Below, one piece after another: positions 24,972 to 32,061 of a stretch of 64,000 nt of DNA. The notes beneath the pieces are model-generated. The model ran no database searches. It was not told where the DNA came from and saw only the letters and a program-made list of their open reading frames with translations. Source of the stretch: Pseudomonas marginalis (GTDB taxonomy: Bacteria; Pseudomonadota; Gammaproteobacteria; Pseudomonadales; Pseudomonadaceae); assembly GCF_900105325.1 (NCBI RefSeq), contig NZ_FNSU01000001.1, positions 682,001 through 746,000 on the forward strand, in the 5' to 3' direction. A program made the translations under genes and the position numbers. Each line of letters begins with the position of its first letter. Positions within the stretch are counted from its first letter, which is position 1.

Positions 24972-25497
24972 TAGGAGCACGTGCCGCCGTGTTGAGCGGT
25001 GGCGCGTTGTCCTCATTGAACTAAAGTTGTCCCTTTAGCCCGTATTGCAGTCTTTCAAACTCACATTGGGTAGTGGATGGATAGGAAACAAAGCGCGTTC
25101 GGGCATACCTGATGTGGGGCAAAAATGGGGCAAATCGTACGCCAACCTATGCCACCCAATGCCATTTATGCATCTGTGCAACCTGCTATGAACAGCCGCC
25201 GTAGCCAATAACCACGGGCCTATGCCTCAAAATCACAGACATACTCTTACACAATCGGGGTGTGGGAGGACAGATCGGACGTGTTTTTACTCATTGGATA
25301 ATAGGCAAATTCGTTGAAAGGAGTGGGGCAAAGGTGGGGCGCTCGGCCCTGCTGATTTTGCAATGGCTGCAAGGTTAACACGCGAGGTCGGCCCTTCGCA
25401 GGTCGCAAACGGATAGGTAAAACGCAAAGTGGGATGGCGCATTTGTTTAAATGCGCAGGGACGTGTCGCTATTGGCGCGCAGCCGAAAATGCCTCCC
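24972..25497. other. Gene-free stretch, candidate prophage right junction
   Basis: 526 bases, no supported gene. It has several copies of a TGGGGCAAA-like word (near 25114, 25126 and 25323) and A/T-rich blocks. This lies between the last prophage cargo gene and the DUF2388 gene that belongs to the tailocin/recA side, so attR may be here. The matching attL is off the window, so the core cannot be read. Confidence 0.4.
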
Positions 25498-25824
25498 TCA
25501 GTACGATGAGGCGATCGCCTTGGCCAGTTGCATGTCGGACATAAGAGGCGAGGCGTAGGTCGCGCGATAGTACCGAGATGCCTGTTCGAACTCAGCACCG
25601 CGGATCTCGCCGTCCGAACCGATAAAGGCGAGGGCATCGGTTTTGGAGGATGTGAAAAGCTTTGGCGCATCGGTCGTGAGAACGCTGGCTCCCCCAATCA
25701 GGATGGTGGGCACGAACGTCGTGTACATCAGCGCTTTATCGAAAGGGTTGGCGTTTTCAGCCGCCGCTACCGGGTTGCCGATCACTGCCACGGCAGCGAT
25801 CGCCAGCGTCTTCCATGAGCCCAT
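25498..25824 (-). CDS. DUF2388-like secreted small protein
   Basis: 108 residues with a signal peptide (MGSWKTLAIAAVAVIGNPVAAAE) and the DUF2388 pattern in its C-terminal half: LAFIGSDGEIRGAEFEQASRYYR, then SDMQLAKAIA. The family is a group of Pseudomonas-specific exported proteins of unknown job. The ATG at 25824 is chosen because it gives the signal peptide and has GGAAG before it. It is the first gene on the chromosomal side of the prophage junction, divergent from the repressor. Confidence 0.72.
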   Translation of the reverse strand: MGSWKTLAIAAVAVIGNPVAAAENANPFDKALMYTTFVPTILIGGASVLTTDAPKLFTSSKTDALAFIGSDGEIRGAEFEQASRYYRATYASPLMSDMQLAKAIASSY

Positions 25825-26037
25825 TCTTCGATGCTTCCATTTCTGTGAGAGGCCGCACGATAGCAGAGGCGGTCCCTTTGCAGATATAAGGCGCTGCCGA
25901 GCACAATGAATCCCGCGCTGAAGATGCGCTTTCGATTGAAGCAGGTCCACTGAAAGGTATTGCGAGTGCATAATTAATGCATGAATGATGCAAATTAGCA
26001 TTTGCCAACCCCAAAAACTCCCGTCACTATCGCCGCT
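25825..26037. promoter_or_regulatory. Divergent promoter region of DUF2388 gene and tailocin repressor
   Basis: 213 bases. TGCAT and ATGCAT half sites crowd at 25967-25990, close to the half sites of the three tailocin operators, and suggest autoregulation by the repressor. Spacing is not the same as at the downstream operators. The remainder is unremarkable. Confidence 0.45.
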
Positions 26038-26772
26038 ATGCAAAAACGCAACGTTTCTATCGTCTTAAGAGAACTGCTGGACCGCGACCGGATCTCCCCC
26101 ACGGAGCTTCACCGGCGTACTGGCGTGCCTCAATCCACGTTGTCCCGGATTCTCAGCGGCAAGATCGTTGATCCGTCGGATAAACACATCTCGCGTATCG
26201 CCGAGTACTTCCGCGTCAGCACCGATCAACTGCGCGGGCGTGCGGCGGTGGGGGCTTTGCGCGATGACGGGCGCGCCCCGACGCATTCGGAACTCAAGGA
26301 TATAAGCCTGTGGGACGATGACACCCCCGTTAATGATGACGAGGTGTCGATCCCCTTTCTGCGCGAGGTTGAATTGGCTGCTGGATCAGGAAGATTCGTC
26401 ATCGAGGAAAGCGAGAAGGCCAGCCTGCGTTTTGGAAAGCGCAGCCTGCGACATAACGGTGTGCAGTTCGACCAGGCCAAGTGTGTGACGGTGCGCGGCA
26501 ACAGTATGTTGCCGGTACTGCGCGACGGCGCGACGGTCGGCGTGAATGCTGGCAAAAGTGGCATCGGCGACATCGTCGATGGCGACTTGTATGCCATCAA
26601 TCACAATGGCCAGCTGCGGGTTAAACAGCTCTATCGCCTGCCTTCCGGGATTCGCCTGCGCAGTTTCAATCGCGATGAACACCCGGATGAGGACTACAGC
26701 TTCCAGGATATCCAAGATGAGCAGATCAGCATCCTCGGTCATGTGTTCTGGTGGGGGATGTACGCCCGTTAA
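26038..26772 (+). CDS. Tailocin repressor, XRE-S24 (PrtR/LexA-like)
   Basis: 244 residues. N-terminal helix-turn-helix (SPTELHRRTGVPQSTLSRILSG) and a C-terminal S24 peptidase domain with the catalytic Ser in RGNSMLPVLRDG and the Lys in LRVKQLYRL. The segment ELAAGSG offers an Ala-Gly bond where RecA-stimulated self-cleavage usually takes place. ATG 26038 is preferred over the TTG at 26002 because MQKRNVSIVLRELLDRDR is the expected start. It should bind the palindromes at 26859-26927 and repress the holin/lysis transcript; DNA damage would relieve this. Confidence 0.88.
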   Translation: MQKRNVSIVLRELLDRDRISPTELHRRTGVPQSTLSRILSGKIVDPSDKHISRIAEYFRVSTDQLRGRAAVGALRDDGRAPTHSELKDISLWDDDTPVNDDEVSIPFLREVELAAGSGRFVIEESEKASLRFGKRSLRHNGVQFDQAKCVTVRGNSMLPVLRDGATVGVNAGKSGIGDIVDGDLYAINHNGQLRVKQLYRLPSGIRLRSFNRDEHPDEDYSFQDIQDEQISILGHVFWWGMYAR

Positions 26773-26790
26773 CCTCCTTGCGTAAGAGAG

Positions 26791-26816
26791 AGCCCGCCAT
26801 CGAGCGGGCTTTTTTT
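26791..26816 (+). terminator. Intrinsic terminator of the repressor gene
   Basis: AGCCCGC / GCGGGCT stem with a short loop, then seven T, placed 19 bases after the repressor stop and before the operators. It isolates repressor transcription from the lysis promoter. Confidence 0.85.
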
Positions 26817-26858
26817 CGCCCGTGGAAAATCGCCAAACCCTTTGCCCGCAAGGCATGA

Positions 26859-26927
26859 AATGCATCAGTGCATTATCATGGTGAAATAAATGCATTTGTG
26901 CATTGACTGTATATGCATACATGCATA
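26859..26927. promoter_or_regulatory. Three palindromic operators (tailocin repressor sites)
   Basis: Three 16-base palindromes: AATGCATCAGTGCATT (26859-26874), AATGCATTTGTGCATT (26889-26904) and TATGCATACATGCATA (26912-26927). All have arms NATGCA/TGCATN with a four-base spacer. Site 2 touches the -35 box and site 3 fills the spacer and first bases of the -10 box. Centre spacing is 30 and 23 bases. The binding protein is inferred to be the adjacent repressor. Confidence 0.8.
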
Positions 26928-26931
26928 TCCT
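26903..26931 (+). promoter_or_regulatory. Sigma-70 promoter of the lysis/tailocin transcript
   Basis: TTGACT (26903-26908), a 17-base spacer and TATCCT (26926-26931) form a strong sigma-70 promoter, overlapped by operators 2 and 3. The transcript would run through the leader to the holin at 27369. Confidence 0.75.
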
Positions 26932-26973
26932 TCATCTCAAGCCAGCCAACAAGGCCTGGTGGAGGCGGCAAGG

Positions 26974-27078
26974 ATGCTGCCAAGGAAGACAAGGAAGGCA
27001 CGCAACATCGGCAAGGACGCCATCAGAGCGATGGCAGGGATGCCAGGCAACACCGGCAAGGATGCCGACGCTCTTTAG
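26974..27078 (+). CDS. Possible leader peptide in the lysis transcript
   Basis: A 34-residue basic frame starting MLPRKTRKARNIGKDAI with GGAGG about 9 bases ahead of its ATG. It includes two NxGKDA repeats from the DNA word CGGCAAGGAYGC, present three times (26966, 27009, 27054). It may be a leader or chance. No family recognised. Confidence 0.3.
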   Translation: MLPRKTRKARNIGKDAIRAMAGMPGNTGKDADAL

Positions 27079-27270
27079 TGACACCGCTTCAGCAACAGGC
27101 AGCGATGAACCGGCCTTAACGGTTCAGAGGGTTGGCAACTGACCCGGGTGTGCAGCGTAAAGCACCAGAAGCAGTTATCCGGCAGACAGGGATCGTGGTC
27201 GGAAAAACATCGAGGAAAGATCCGTACCGCGCCAGTAGCGCCGAAAGATCGACGCTGGACCGCATTACTG

Positions 27271-27295
27271 AAAAGCCTGGGCAACCGGGCTTTTT
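27271..27295 (+). terminator. Terminator-like hairpin in the leader before the holin
   Basis: AAAAGCC / GGGCTTTT arms with a loop and five T lie between the promoter (26931) and holin start (27369). If active, the lysis genes would need read-through or anti-termination. Confidence 0.6.
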
Positions 27296-27368
27296 GGAAT
27301 GCCTACCTATACATGGATTTACCCAAAAGCCGGTGCGTTGCCGGCATTGCTCAGCCAGGAGGCGTGAC

Positions 27369-27713
27369 ATGACAAACGAGCAGCAAGCGTTAGCGGAAAT
27401 GCCTATCTGGCTGGTGATCGCACTGGCGCTGATTGGCGGCGTATCCGGCGAAATGTGGCGTGCCGACAAGGAGGGCGCCCGCGGTTGGTCGCTGGTCCGG
27501 CGTCTGGCCCTGCGGTCCGGGGCGTGCATGGTCTGCGGGGTTTCGGCATTGATGCTGTGCTACGCCGCCGGCATGTCGATCTGGACCGCCGGCGCCATTG
27601 GTTGCCTGACGGCCATGGCCGGCGCAGACGTCGCCATCGGCCTTTATGAACGCTGGGCGGCCAAGCGCATCGGGGTCAACGAAGCGCCGACATCCCGCTC
27701 GGATCAGCAGTAA
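27369..27713 (+). CDS. Holin of the tailocin lysis module
   Basis: 114 residues with three hydrophobic segments (IWLVIALALIGGVSGEM, ACMVCGVSALMLCYAAGM, AIGCLTAMAGADVAIGL) and charged ends, as in class I-type phage holins (PA0614 position). GGAGG at 27358-27362 is an ideal ribosome site. It would open the inner membrane for the GH19 enzyme at 30935. Confidence 0.82.
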   Translation: MTNEQQALAEMPIWLVIALALIGGVSGEMWRADKEGARGWSLVRRLALRSGACMVCGVSALMLCYAAGMSIWTAGAIGCLTAMAGADVAIGLYERWAAKRIGVNEAPTSRSDQQ

Positions 27714-27733
27714 CTGCTGCAAGGACGCAACTG

Positions 27734-28249
27734 ATGACACTTATCGAAAAACCCTCCCAACTGCCTGTAGCCATTGAGGGGGCGCTGAAGCGTGCCTTCC
27801 CACAATTACAGGTAGGCAACCACCAGGACGTTGGCGGCGCCGGGGATCACACTGGCGTGCTGATCAGCGTGGAACGCAACGGCCCCGGTGTGCGTTCCCG
27901 TGAAGGGCGCAAGGCGCATGCCTTGTCGGTATCACTCAGGGTTACGGTCGCCAGCGCGGCGGCGCCTTTTGACGCGTGCGACCTGGCCAACCAATTGATG
28001 GACCTGGCCCTGGATAACCGCTGGGGCCTGCCGTCGGACCAGTGCGATTTACCCACGGCCGTCGTCGCGGCGCCCTCTGGGCTCGCCAGCGCCGAAACGG
28101 ACTACGACACCTGGACCGTGTCCTTCACCCAAACCCTCTATCTCGGCCCGTCGTTGCTCGAAGACCCCACCGGCACACCGCTGTTTGCCCGCACCTGGGA
28201 AGTCTCGGACATCGACGATCCGGATCAATATCGGCCCCTGCAGGAGTAG
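27734..28249 (+). CDS. Tailocin conserved protein at PA0615 position
   Basis: 171 residues. Follows the holin and precedes gpV as PA0615 does in R-pyocins. It has a beta-rich centre (HALSVSLRVTVASAA) and ends in WTVSFTQTLYLGP. The function is not known, possibly tail completion. The frame appears intact. Confidence 0.68.
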   Translation: MTLIEKPSQLPVAIEGALKRAFPQLQVGNHQDVGGAGDHTGVLISVERNGPGVRSREGRKAHALSVSLRVTVASAAAPFDACDLANQLMDLALDNRWGLPSDQCDLPTAVVAAPSGLASAETDYDTWTVSFTQTLYLGPSLLEDPTGTPLFARTWEVSDIDDPDQYRPLQE

Positions 28250-28252
28250 TCC

Positions 28253-28894
28253 ATGTTCGACGCATTGTTACGCATGCAACTGGGGCCGATTGTCGAGCGC
28301 CTGGCGGAAATGGAAGCCCAGCTCGAAGACCTGTATCGACGCGCGGACAGTTTCTGCCGCATTGGCGTGTGCCAGGAGGTCGACGCTGCCAGCAATACCT
28401 GCAAGGTCAGCCATGGTGAGTTGCTTACCCCGGCGATTCGGTTCTTCAACCCCAGCGCCGGTGCGCAGACCGAAACCCGTATTCCGTCGGTGGGCGAGCA
28501 ATGCCTGTTGCTCAACTACGGCGGTGGGGAAGGGGGCATGCAGTCTGTGGCGCTGTTCGGGCTGAACAGTAGTCTGTTTCCACCGGTGTCCAGCGTGGCC
28601 TCGCTGACCCGGCGGCGCCATCAGGATGGCACCCAAAGCGACTACGACGATGCCAGCCACACCTTCAACTGGATTAACGGCTCGATGATCCCGCAACTGC
28701 TCGGCCAGAACCTTGGCGATGACCTGTTGATCCTCGCCCAAAGCCACGCCGCGCAAGCGTTCTACAACAGCCAGAACGGCATTGTCGACTTCCAGCCCCA
28801 GGTCATCGTCGCCACCCGCCAGGGCGCCGGGTTATTGCTGCGTTTTGCCGGCACCTGGAAAAACCGCCAACAATCCTTCGAGGTTGTGACATGA
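28253..28894 (+). CDS. Tailocin baseplate assembly protein V (spike), gpV
   Basis: 213 residues. Conserved gpV features: RMQLGPIVERLAEMEAQLEDL helix, FCRIGVCQEVDAASNTCKVSHG (OB-fold start), and IPSVGEQCLLLNYGGGEGGM. It forms the membrane-piercing spike at the centre of the baseplate in P2-type tails. Its stop overlaps the gpJ fragment (ATGA). It is orphaned because most of its partners are lost. Confidence 0.82.
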   Translation: MFDALLRMQLGPIVERLAEMEAQLEDLYRRADSFCRIGVCQEVDAASNTCKVSHGELLTPAIRFFNPSAGAQTETRIPSVGEQCLLLNYGGGEGGMQSVALFGLNSSLFPPVSSVASLTRRRHQDGTQSDYDDASHTFNWINGSMIPQLLGQNLGDDLLILAQSHAAQAFYNSQNGIVDFQPQVIVATRQGAGLLLRFAGTWKNRQQSFEVVT

Positions 28895-29205
28895 GCATGC
28901 TGATCCCAGGCCAGAACCAACTGGCGGAGCCGGCGATTATCGCGGTCGATGAGTTCGAACCACTGCTGGCGGAGTTCAAGGCGTTTGTCGTCGACTACGT
29001 CGCCACCCGCGCGCCGCAGAGCGCGGCCAGACTCAAGGTCAGCCTCGACAACGAAAGCGGACTGCTGACCCAAGCGGCCGCGCAGCAACTGCTGCAAACC
29101 TACGCCGACTCCTGCCCTTGCTTGGACGGCCGCGTGAACCCAAGTTGGATCGACTATGCGTTCCACAGCGCCGGTGCGCGCAACTGCAGATACTCGAGCA
29201 CTTGA
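28891..29205 (+). pseudogene. Truncated baseplate protein J (gpJ) fragment
   Basis: The first 50 or so residues (MSMLIPGQNQLAEPAIIAVD, then FEPLLAEFKAFVVDYVATR and SAARLKVSLDNES) are the N-terminus of tailocin gpJ, which is normally near 300 residues. After about residue 55 the sequence changes to an unrelated or out-of-frame tail and stops at 104. So this is a stump left by a deletion that took the rest of gpJ, gpI and the fibre genes. It may still be translated from the gpV overlap. Confidence 0.72.
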
Positions 29206-29269
29206 GGCCGATCATGATGATTCACAAAAAACGGCCATTGTGTCGGATTTTTTGTGCCCGGAAGAAAGC

Positions 29270-29299
29270 AAAAAGCCCCGACAAGTTCAGGGCTTTTTG
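29270..29299 (+). terminator. Intrinsic terminator after the gpJ stump
   Basis: AAAAGCCC / GGGCTTTTT arms with a loop of about 12 bases and a T run. It closes the gpV-gpJ transcript before the com cassette. The rest of 29206-29449 holds a second hairpin (AGGGTG/CACCCT near 29330) that precedes com. Confidence 0.75.
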
Positions 29300-29449
29300 T
29301 TGAGATCGAAAAAAGAGAGGGCGACTCCAGAGGGTGCACTAACACCCTAAGGAGACGCCAGATCGCAGATCTAGCCTGCAAGCCAGCCAGGGCCCTCACT
29401 GCTCGCACGAGCGGGACGGAGCCTAGCAGATAAATAAACGGACTTGCAG

Positions 29450-29635
29450 ATGTTGAAAGAATTCAGATGCGGTAACTGCAAAAGACTTCTCGCCCGTACG
29501 GGTGGGTTTACAGAGCTCCAGATCAAATGTTCCCGATGCGGGACGTTGAATCATGGGAAGGCCACGAGCCTCGAGCAATCGCCTTTGAGCGACATGAAAG
29601 CGGAATCCTCCGCGACAAATCATTCGACTCAATAG
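29450..29635 (+). CDS. Com-like zinc-ribbon regulator (Mu Com family)
   Basis: 61 residues with the Cys4 zinc motif of phage Mu Com: FRCGNCKRLLA and IKCSRCGTLN. Mu Com is an RNA-binding activator of translation of mom, a DNA modification gene. Here the nearest DNA modification gene is the D12 methylase at 24177, but they are 4.5 kb apart. The ATG at 29450 is chosen; a TTG six bases upstream is possible. The helix-loop mRNA hairpin before it may be part of its regulation. Confidence 0.75.
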   Translation: MLKEFRCGNCKRLLARTGGFTELQIKCSRCGTLNHGKATSLEQSPLSDMKAESSATNHSTQ

Positions 29636-29643
29636 GTGAAAAC

Positions 29644-29967
29644 ATGGACGCACAACCAATCGGCTCTAAATTGTTTTCTGGCGAATACAGTGCCAGCGTA
29701 GTTCAAGTCATCAATCCTGCGATGAACACCAATGGAGCAGTGCTTCGAACGGCTTCTTTCCTCGGTACGCAGTATTCGATCCTCGCAACTGGCACAACCC
29801 CCGTCACCGGGGCCACCGACAAGACGAAGCCTGTTGTTTTGGCTTCGGTAGCGGCGACCTACAATGCCTTGCAGTTCCCCGTCACTTTACCGGCGGGGTA
29901 TGGGCTTTGGATCGCCACTAACTCGGGCTCATCCTCGCTGTTCCTGACCTACGATCTGCTGCCATAA
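29644..29967 (+). CDS. Small phage protein after com, unknown
   Basis: 107 residues with a Thr/Ala/Ser-rich beta-type pattern (SGEYSASVVQVINPAMNTNG, then GYGLWIATNSGSSSLFL). It begins 9 bases after com and ends before a strong terminator, so the two form one cassette. No family recognised. Typical of small virion or fibre proteins, though this is only inference. Confidence 0.6.
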   Translation: MDAQPIGSKLFSGEYSASVVQVINPAMNTNGAVLRTASFLGTQYSILATGTTPVTGATDKTKPVVLASVAATYNALQFPVTLPAGYGLWIATNSGSSSLFLTYDLLP

Positions 29968-29974
29968 GCGAGAC

Positions 29975-30007
29975 CTGGCCGACTCTAGAGTCGGCCATCT
30001 TGTTTGT
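29975..30007 (+). terminator. Terminator after the com cassette
   Basis: Perfect 20-base palindrome GGCCGACTCTAGAGTCGGCC (29977-29996) followed by T-rich sequence. A second hairpin (CCCCC/GGGGG with a T tract) is at 30035-30060, so read-through into the scar region is doubly blocked. Confidence 0.75.
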
Positions 30008-30250
30008 TACGTAAGCCACGTGAATCTTTCCAATACCCCCGCCATCGTGGGGGGCCTTTTCGTTTTCGGCTCCACCACACCCATTGCTCCAAGCTGGGAG
30101 TGCTGCTGGGGCTAACTCATTTGTACAGGTCGTACTTCGGCCACCTTTCTCTATGGAGTGGCGATGGATCCTAACGACCTGGGGCCAGGCACACGTTCGC
30201 GTGGCTTGGCGGTACCGGCACTGTTCTGCTCGGTGGTCTGTTATGGCTGA

Positions 30251-30520
30251 GAAATTTCTCTTCAAGTCAATGTGGTTCAAGGCGTACGCAGCGGTGGCGT
30301 AAACGCCGTCGGCTCAGGCCTCAGCACCGCTGTCGGTGGCGCAATCGGTGGTTTGCTCGGCAGCGAGGCAGGCAGTTGGCTCGGTGACAAACTGTTCGGC
30401 TCAACGGATCGCCTGCCTGCACCCAATGCGGTGAGCAAGGAACTCAATGCGGCGCGCACGGATAACGTGCAAGTCACCCTCGCCCCGAGTATCCAGATCA
30501 CCGGTGTAAACCCCGCCCCG
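30251..30520 (+). pseudogene. Remnant of tailocin tape measure protein (C-terminal part)
   Basis: The frame encodes GGAIGGLLGSEAGSWLGDKL and NVQVTLAPSIQITGVNP, the Gly-rich region and the near-terminal segment of tailocin tape measure proteins. The N-terminal hundreds of residues are missing, and a stop at 30248 precedes it. The 3' end runs straight into gpD sequence, out of frame. Confidence 0.72.
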
Positions 30521-30912
30521 GTGAACAAGGCTTTATCACCGCCAAGCTCGACGAAAAATCCCGCTCGAAATACCAAGGCTGCCGTGCCAGTTGGTGGGAT
30601 GTCTCCGCCGGCAAGCAGCGCGTCGTCCAGGTGGGGAATGCACCGTTCAAAACCTTGCGCCAACGCTACCAGAACGAAGCCGAAGCCCGCGCCGTTGCCG
30701 AAGGTGAACTGCGTCGTGTGGGGCGTGAAAATTTGAAGTTGCTGATCGATTGCCCGGGCAATCCATTGTTGGCCGCGGAAGGCCTGTTAGTGCTGGATGA
30801 GAGCTGGCCGTCCTATATGCAGGGGCGCTGGTCGATAAAGCAGGTGGTTCATGTCGGCGATCCGGCGACGGGATACCGCAGTTCGATCACGGCCGGTGGG
30901 TTGTCGATATAG
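30520..30912 (+). pseudogene. Remnant of late control protein gpD (C-terminal part)
   Basis: Frame 1 from about 30520 encodes ITAKLDEKSRSKYQG, RASWWDVSAGKQRVVQVG, FKTLRQRYQNEAEARAVAEG and SWPSYMQGRWSIKQV, the end of P2/tailocin gpD (baseplate hub). The N-terminal two thirds are missing. It begins in the middle of the tape-measure remnant, without its own start, so it is a deletion scar and not a working gene. Its stop at 30910-30912 is close to the endolysin start. Confidence 0.78.
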
Positions 30913-30934
30913 CTACTTTTCGAGAGTAAAACCA

Positions 30935-31492
30935 ATGGTGATAACACTCCCCCAGCTGCTTGACGTTATGCCGGATGCCCGCCTTAGAGCGGGCGTTTTT
31001 TTAATGCCCTTGAATGCGGCTTTCGTTCGTTTCGAGATCAACTGTGCGAAGCGCATCGCCGCCTTCCTCGCCCAGATTGGCCACGAATCCGCCGAACTGC
31101 GTTACGTCCGTGAACTGGGCAGCGATTACTACCTGAGCAAATACGACACCGGCAGCCTGGCCGCGCGCCTGGGCAATAGCCCCGAAGCGGATGGCGATGG
31201 TCCTTTGTACCGGGGGCGGGGGCTGATCCAGATCACCGGTCGGCGCAATTACCTGGCCTGCAGTCAGGCGTTGTTTGGTGACGATCGTCTGTTGCGTGAG
31301 CCTATGTTGCTCGAGCAACCCCAATGGGCGGCTGAGTCGGCCGCCTGGTTCTGGCAGGTCAATGGCCTGAATGAGCTGGCCGACAAGGACCAGTTCACCA
31401 CCATTACACGGCGTATCAATGGCGGGCTGAATGGGCTGGAGGATCGCTTGCGGCTGTGGGCGCGGGCGAAGGCGGTGTTATGCGTTTCCTAG
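30935..31492 (+). CDS. Tailocin endolysin, GH19 chitinase-type lysozyme
   Basis: 185 residues. GH19 signature residues: FLAQIGHESAELRYVREL (the first catalytic Glu in the HES motif), YRGRGLIQITGRRNY, and AAESAAWFW. It cuts peptidoglycan; PA0629 in R-pyocins is of this kind. Start MVITLPQLLDVMP fits the family, although the ribosome site (GAGAG) is modest. It overlaps the Rz gene by 13 bases. No damage is seen, unlike the tail genes before it. Confidence 0.88.
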   Translation: MVITLPQLLDVMPDARLRAGVFLMPLNAAFVRFEINCAKRIAAFLAQIGHESAELRYVRELGSDYYLSKYDTGSLAARLGNSPEADGDGPLYRGRGLIQITGRRNYLACSQALFGDDRLLREPMLLEQPQWAAESAAWFWQVNGLNELADKDQFTTITRRINGGLNGLEDRLRLWARAKAVLCVS

Positions 31493-31980
31493 GGGCCTAC
31501 CAACTGATCGGTGCTTGCCTGTTGGTGGCGGTGACCTGGCAGGTCCAGGCCTGGCGCTTGGGGGTACAGCTTGAGCGCCAGGCTTCTGTCCATGCACAGG
31601 CGCTCAGCCAGCAAAGCCAGGCGGTCTTGCATCAACAACAGGCTGAACAGGACAAACGGCTGGCCCTGGAGCAACAGCTCAGTGCCAGCGACCAACACCA
31701 TGCTCGGGAGTTGAGCGATGCCCAACGTAACCAGGCTGCTCTGCGCGACCGTCTGGCCACTGCTGATGTGCGGTTGTCAGTCCTTCTCGACGCCACCGAA
31801 GCCGCCGATGGCTGCGCAGTGCCAAGTACCACCACCACCGGCGGCCTGGTTCATGCAGCCGCACGAGCCCGACTTGACCCGGCGCATGCTCAGCGAATTA
31901 TCGGCATCACCGATGCCGGCGACCAAGGACTGATCGCCTTGCGCGCTTGCCAGGCGTATGTGCACGCTGTCGCCCGCTAA
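31480..31980 (+). CDS. Inner-membrane spanin subunit Rz (tailocin copy)
   Basis: 166 residues with an N-terminal membrane segment (LIGACLLVAVTWQVQAW), Gln-rich coiled coil and the same C-terminal block as the prophage copy at 20736 (AHAQRIIGITDAGDQGLIAL, with near identity). The start at 31480 overlaps the endolysin. Rz1 is embedded at 31718. Confidence 0.88.
   Translation: MRFLGAYQLIGACLLVAVTWQVQAWRLGVQLERQASVHAQALSQQSQAVLHQQQAEQDKRLALEQQLSASDQHHARELSDAQRNQAALRDRLATADVRLSVLLDATEAADGCAVPSTTTTGGLVHAAARARLDPAHAQRIIGITDAGDQGLIALRACQAYVHAVAR
31718..31933 (+). CDS. Outer-membrane spanin lipoprotein Rz1 (tailocin copy)
   Basis: 71 residues, +1 frame of Rz: signal VWPLLMCGC with lipobox Cys, Pro-rich CQVPPPPAAWFMQP, and the same length as the prophage Rz1 (20983). 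A homologue of that gene. Confidence 0.85.
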   Translation: MPNVTRLLCATVWPLLMCGCQSFSTPPKPPMAAQCQVPPPPAAWFMQPHEPDLTRRMLSELSASPMPATKD

Positions 31981-32061
31981 TCTCTTGTTCCAGTCTGTCG
32001 CTTGCATGAGCGATTTGCTCCTGTAGGGTAGGCAAACCCCCGCCCACTTCTGGAGACCGTC

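Larger units (their letters stand above)
26038..31980. mobile_element. Degenerate R-type tailocin locus (repressor, lysis genes, broken tail genes)
   Basis: Gene order follows the P. aeruginosa R-pyocin PA0614-PA0629 plan at both ends: holin, PA0615-position gene, gpV, gpJ start; then tape measure end, gpD end, GH19 lysozyme, spanins. Tail fibre, sheath, tube, gpI, U, X and most of J, tape measure and D are missing. It occupies the slot before cinA/pncC and recA used by tailocins in the P. fluorescens group. The repressor, promoter and lysis genes look undamaged. Confidence 0.8.

Noticed and set aside
26038..31980. Intact R-type tailocin
   Set aside because: No sheath, tube or fibre genes; gpJ, tape measure and gpD are broken. 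A functional particle cannot be made from these genes.
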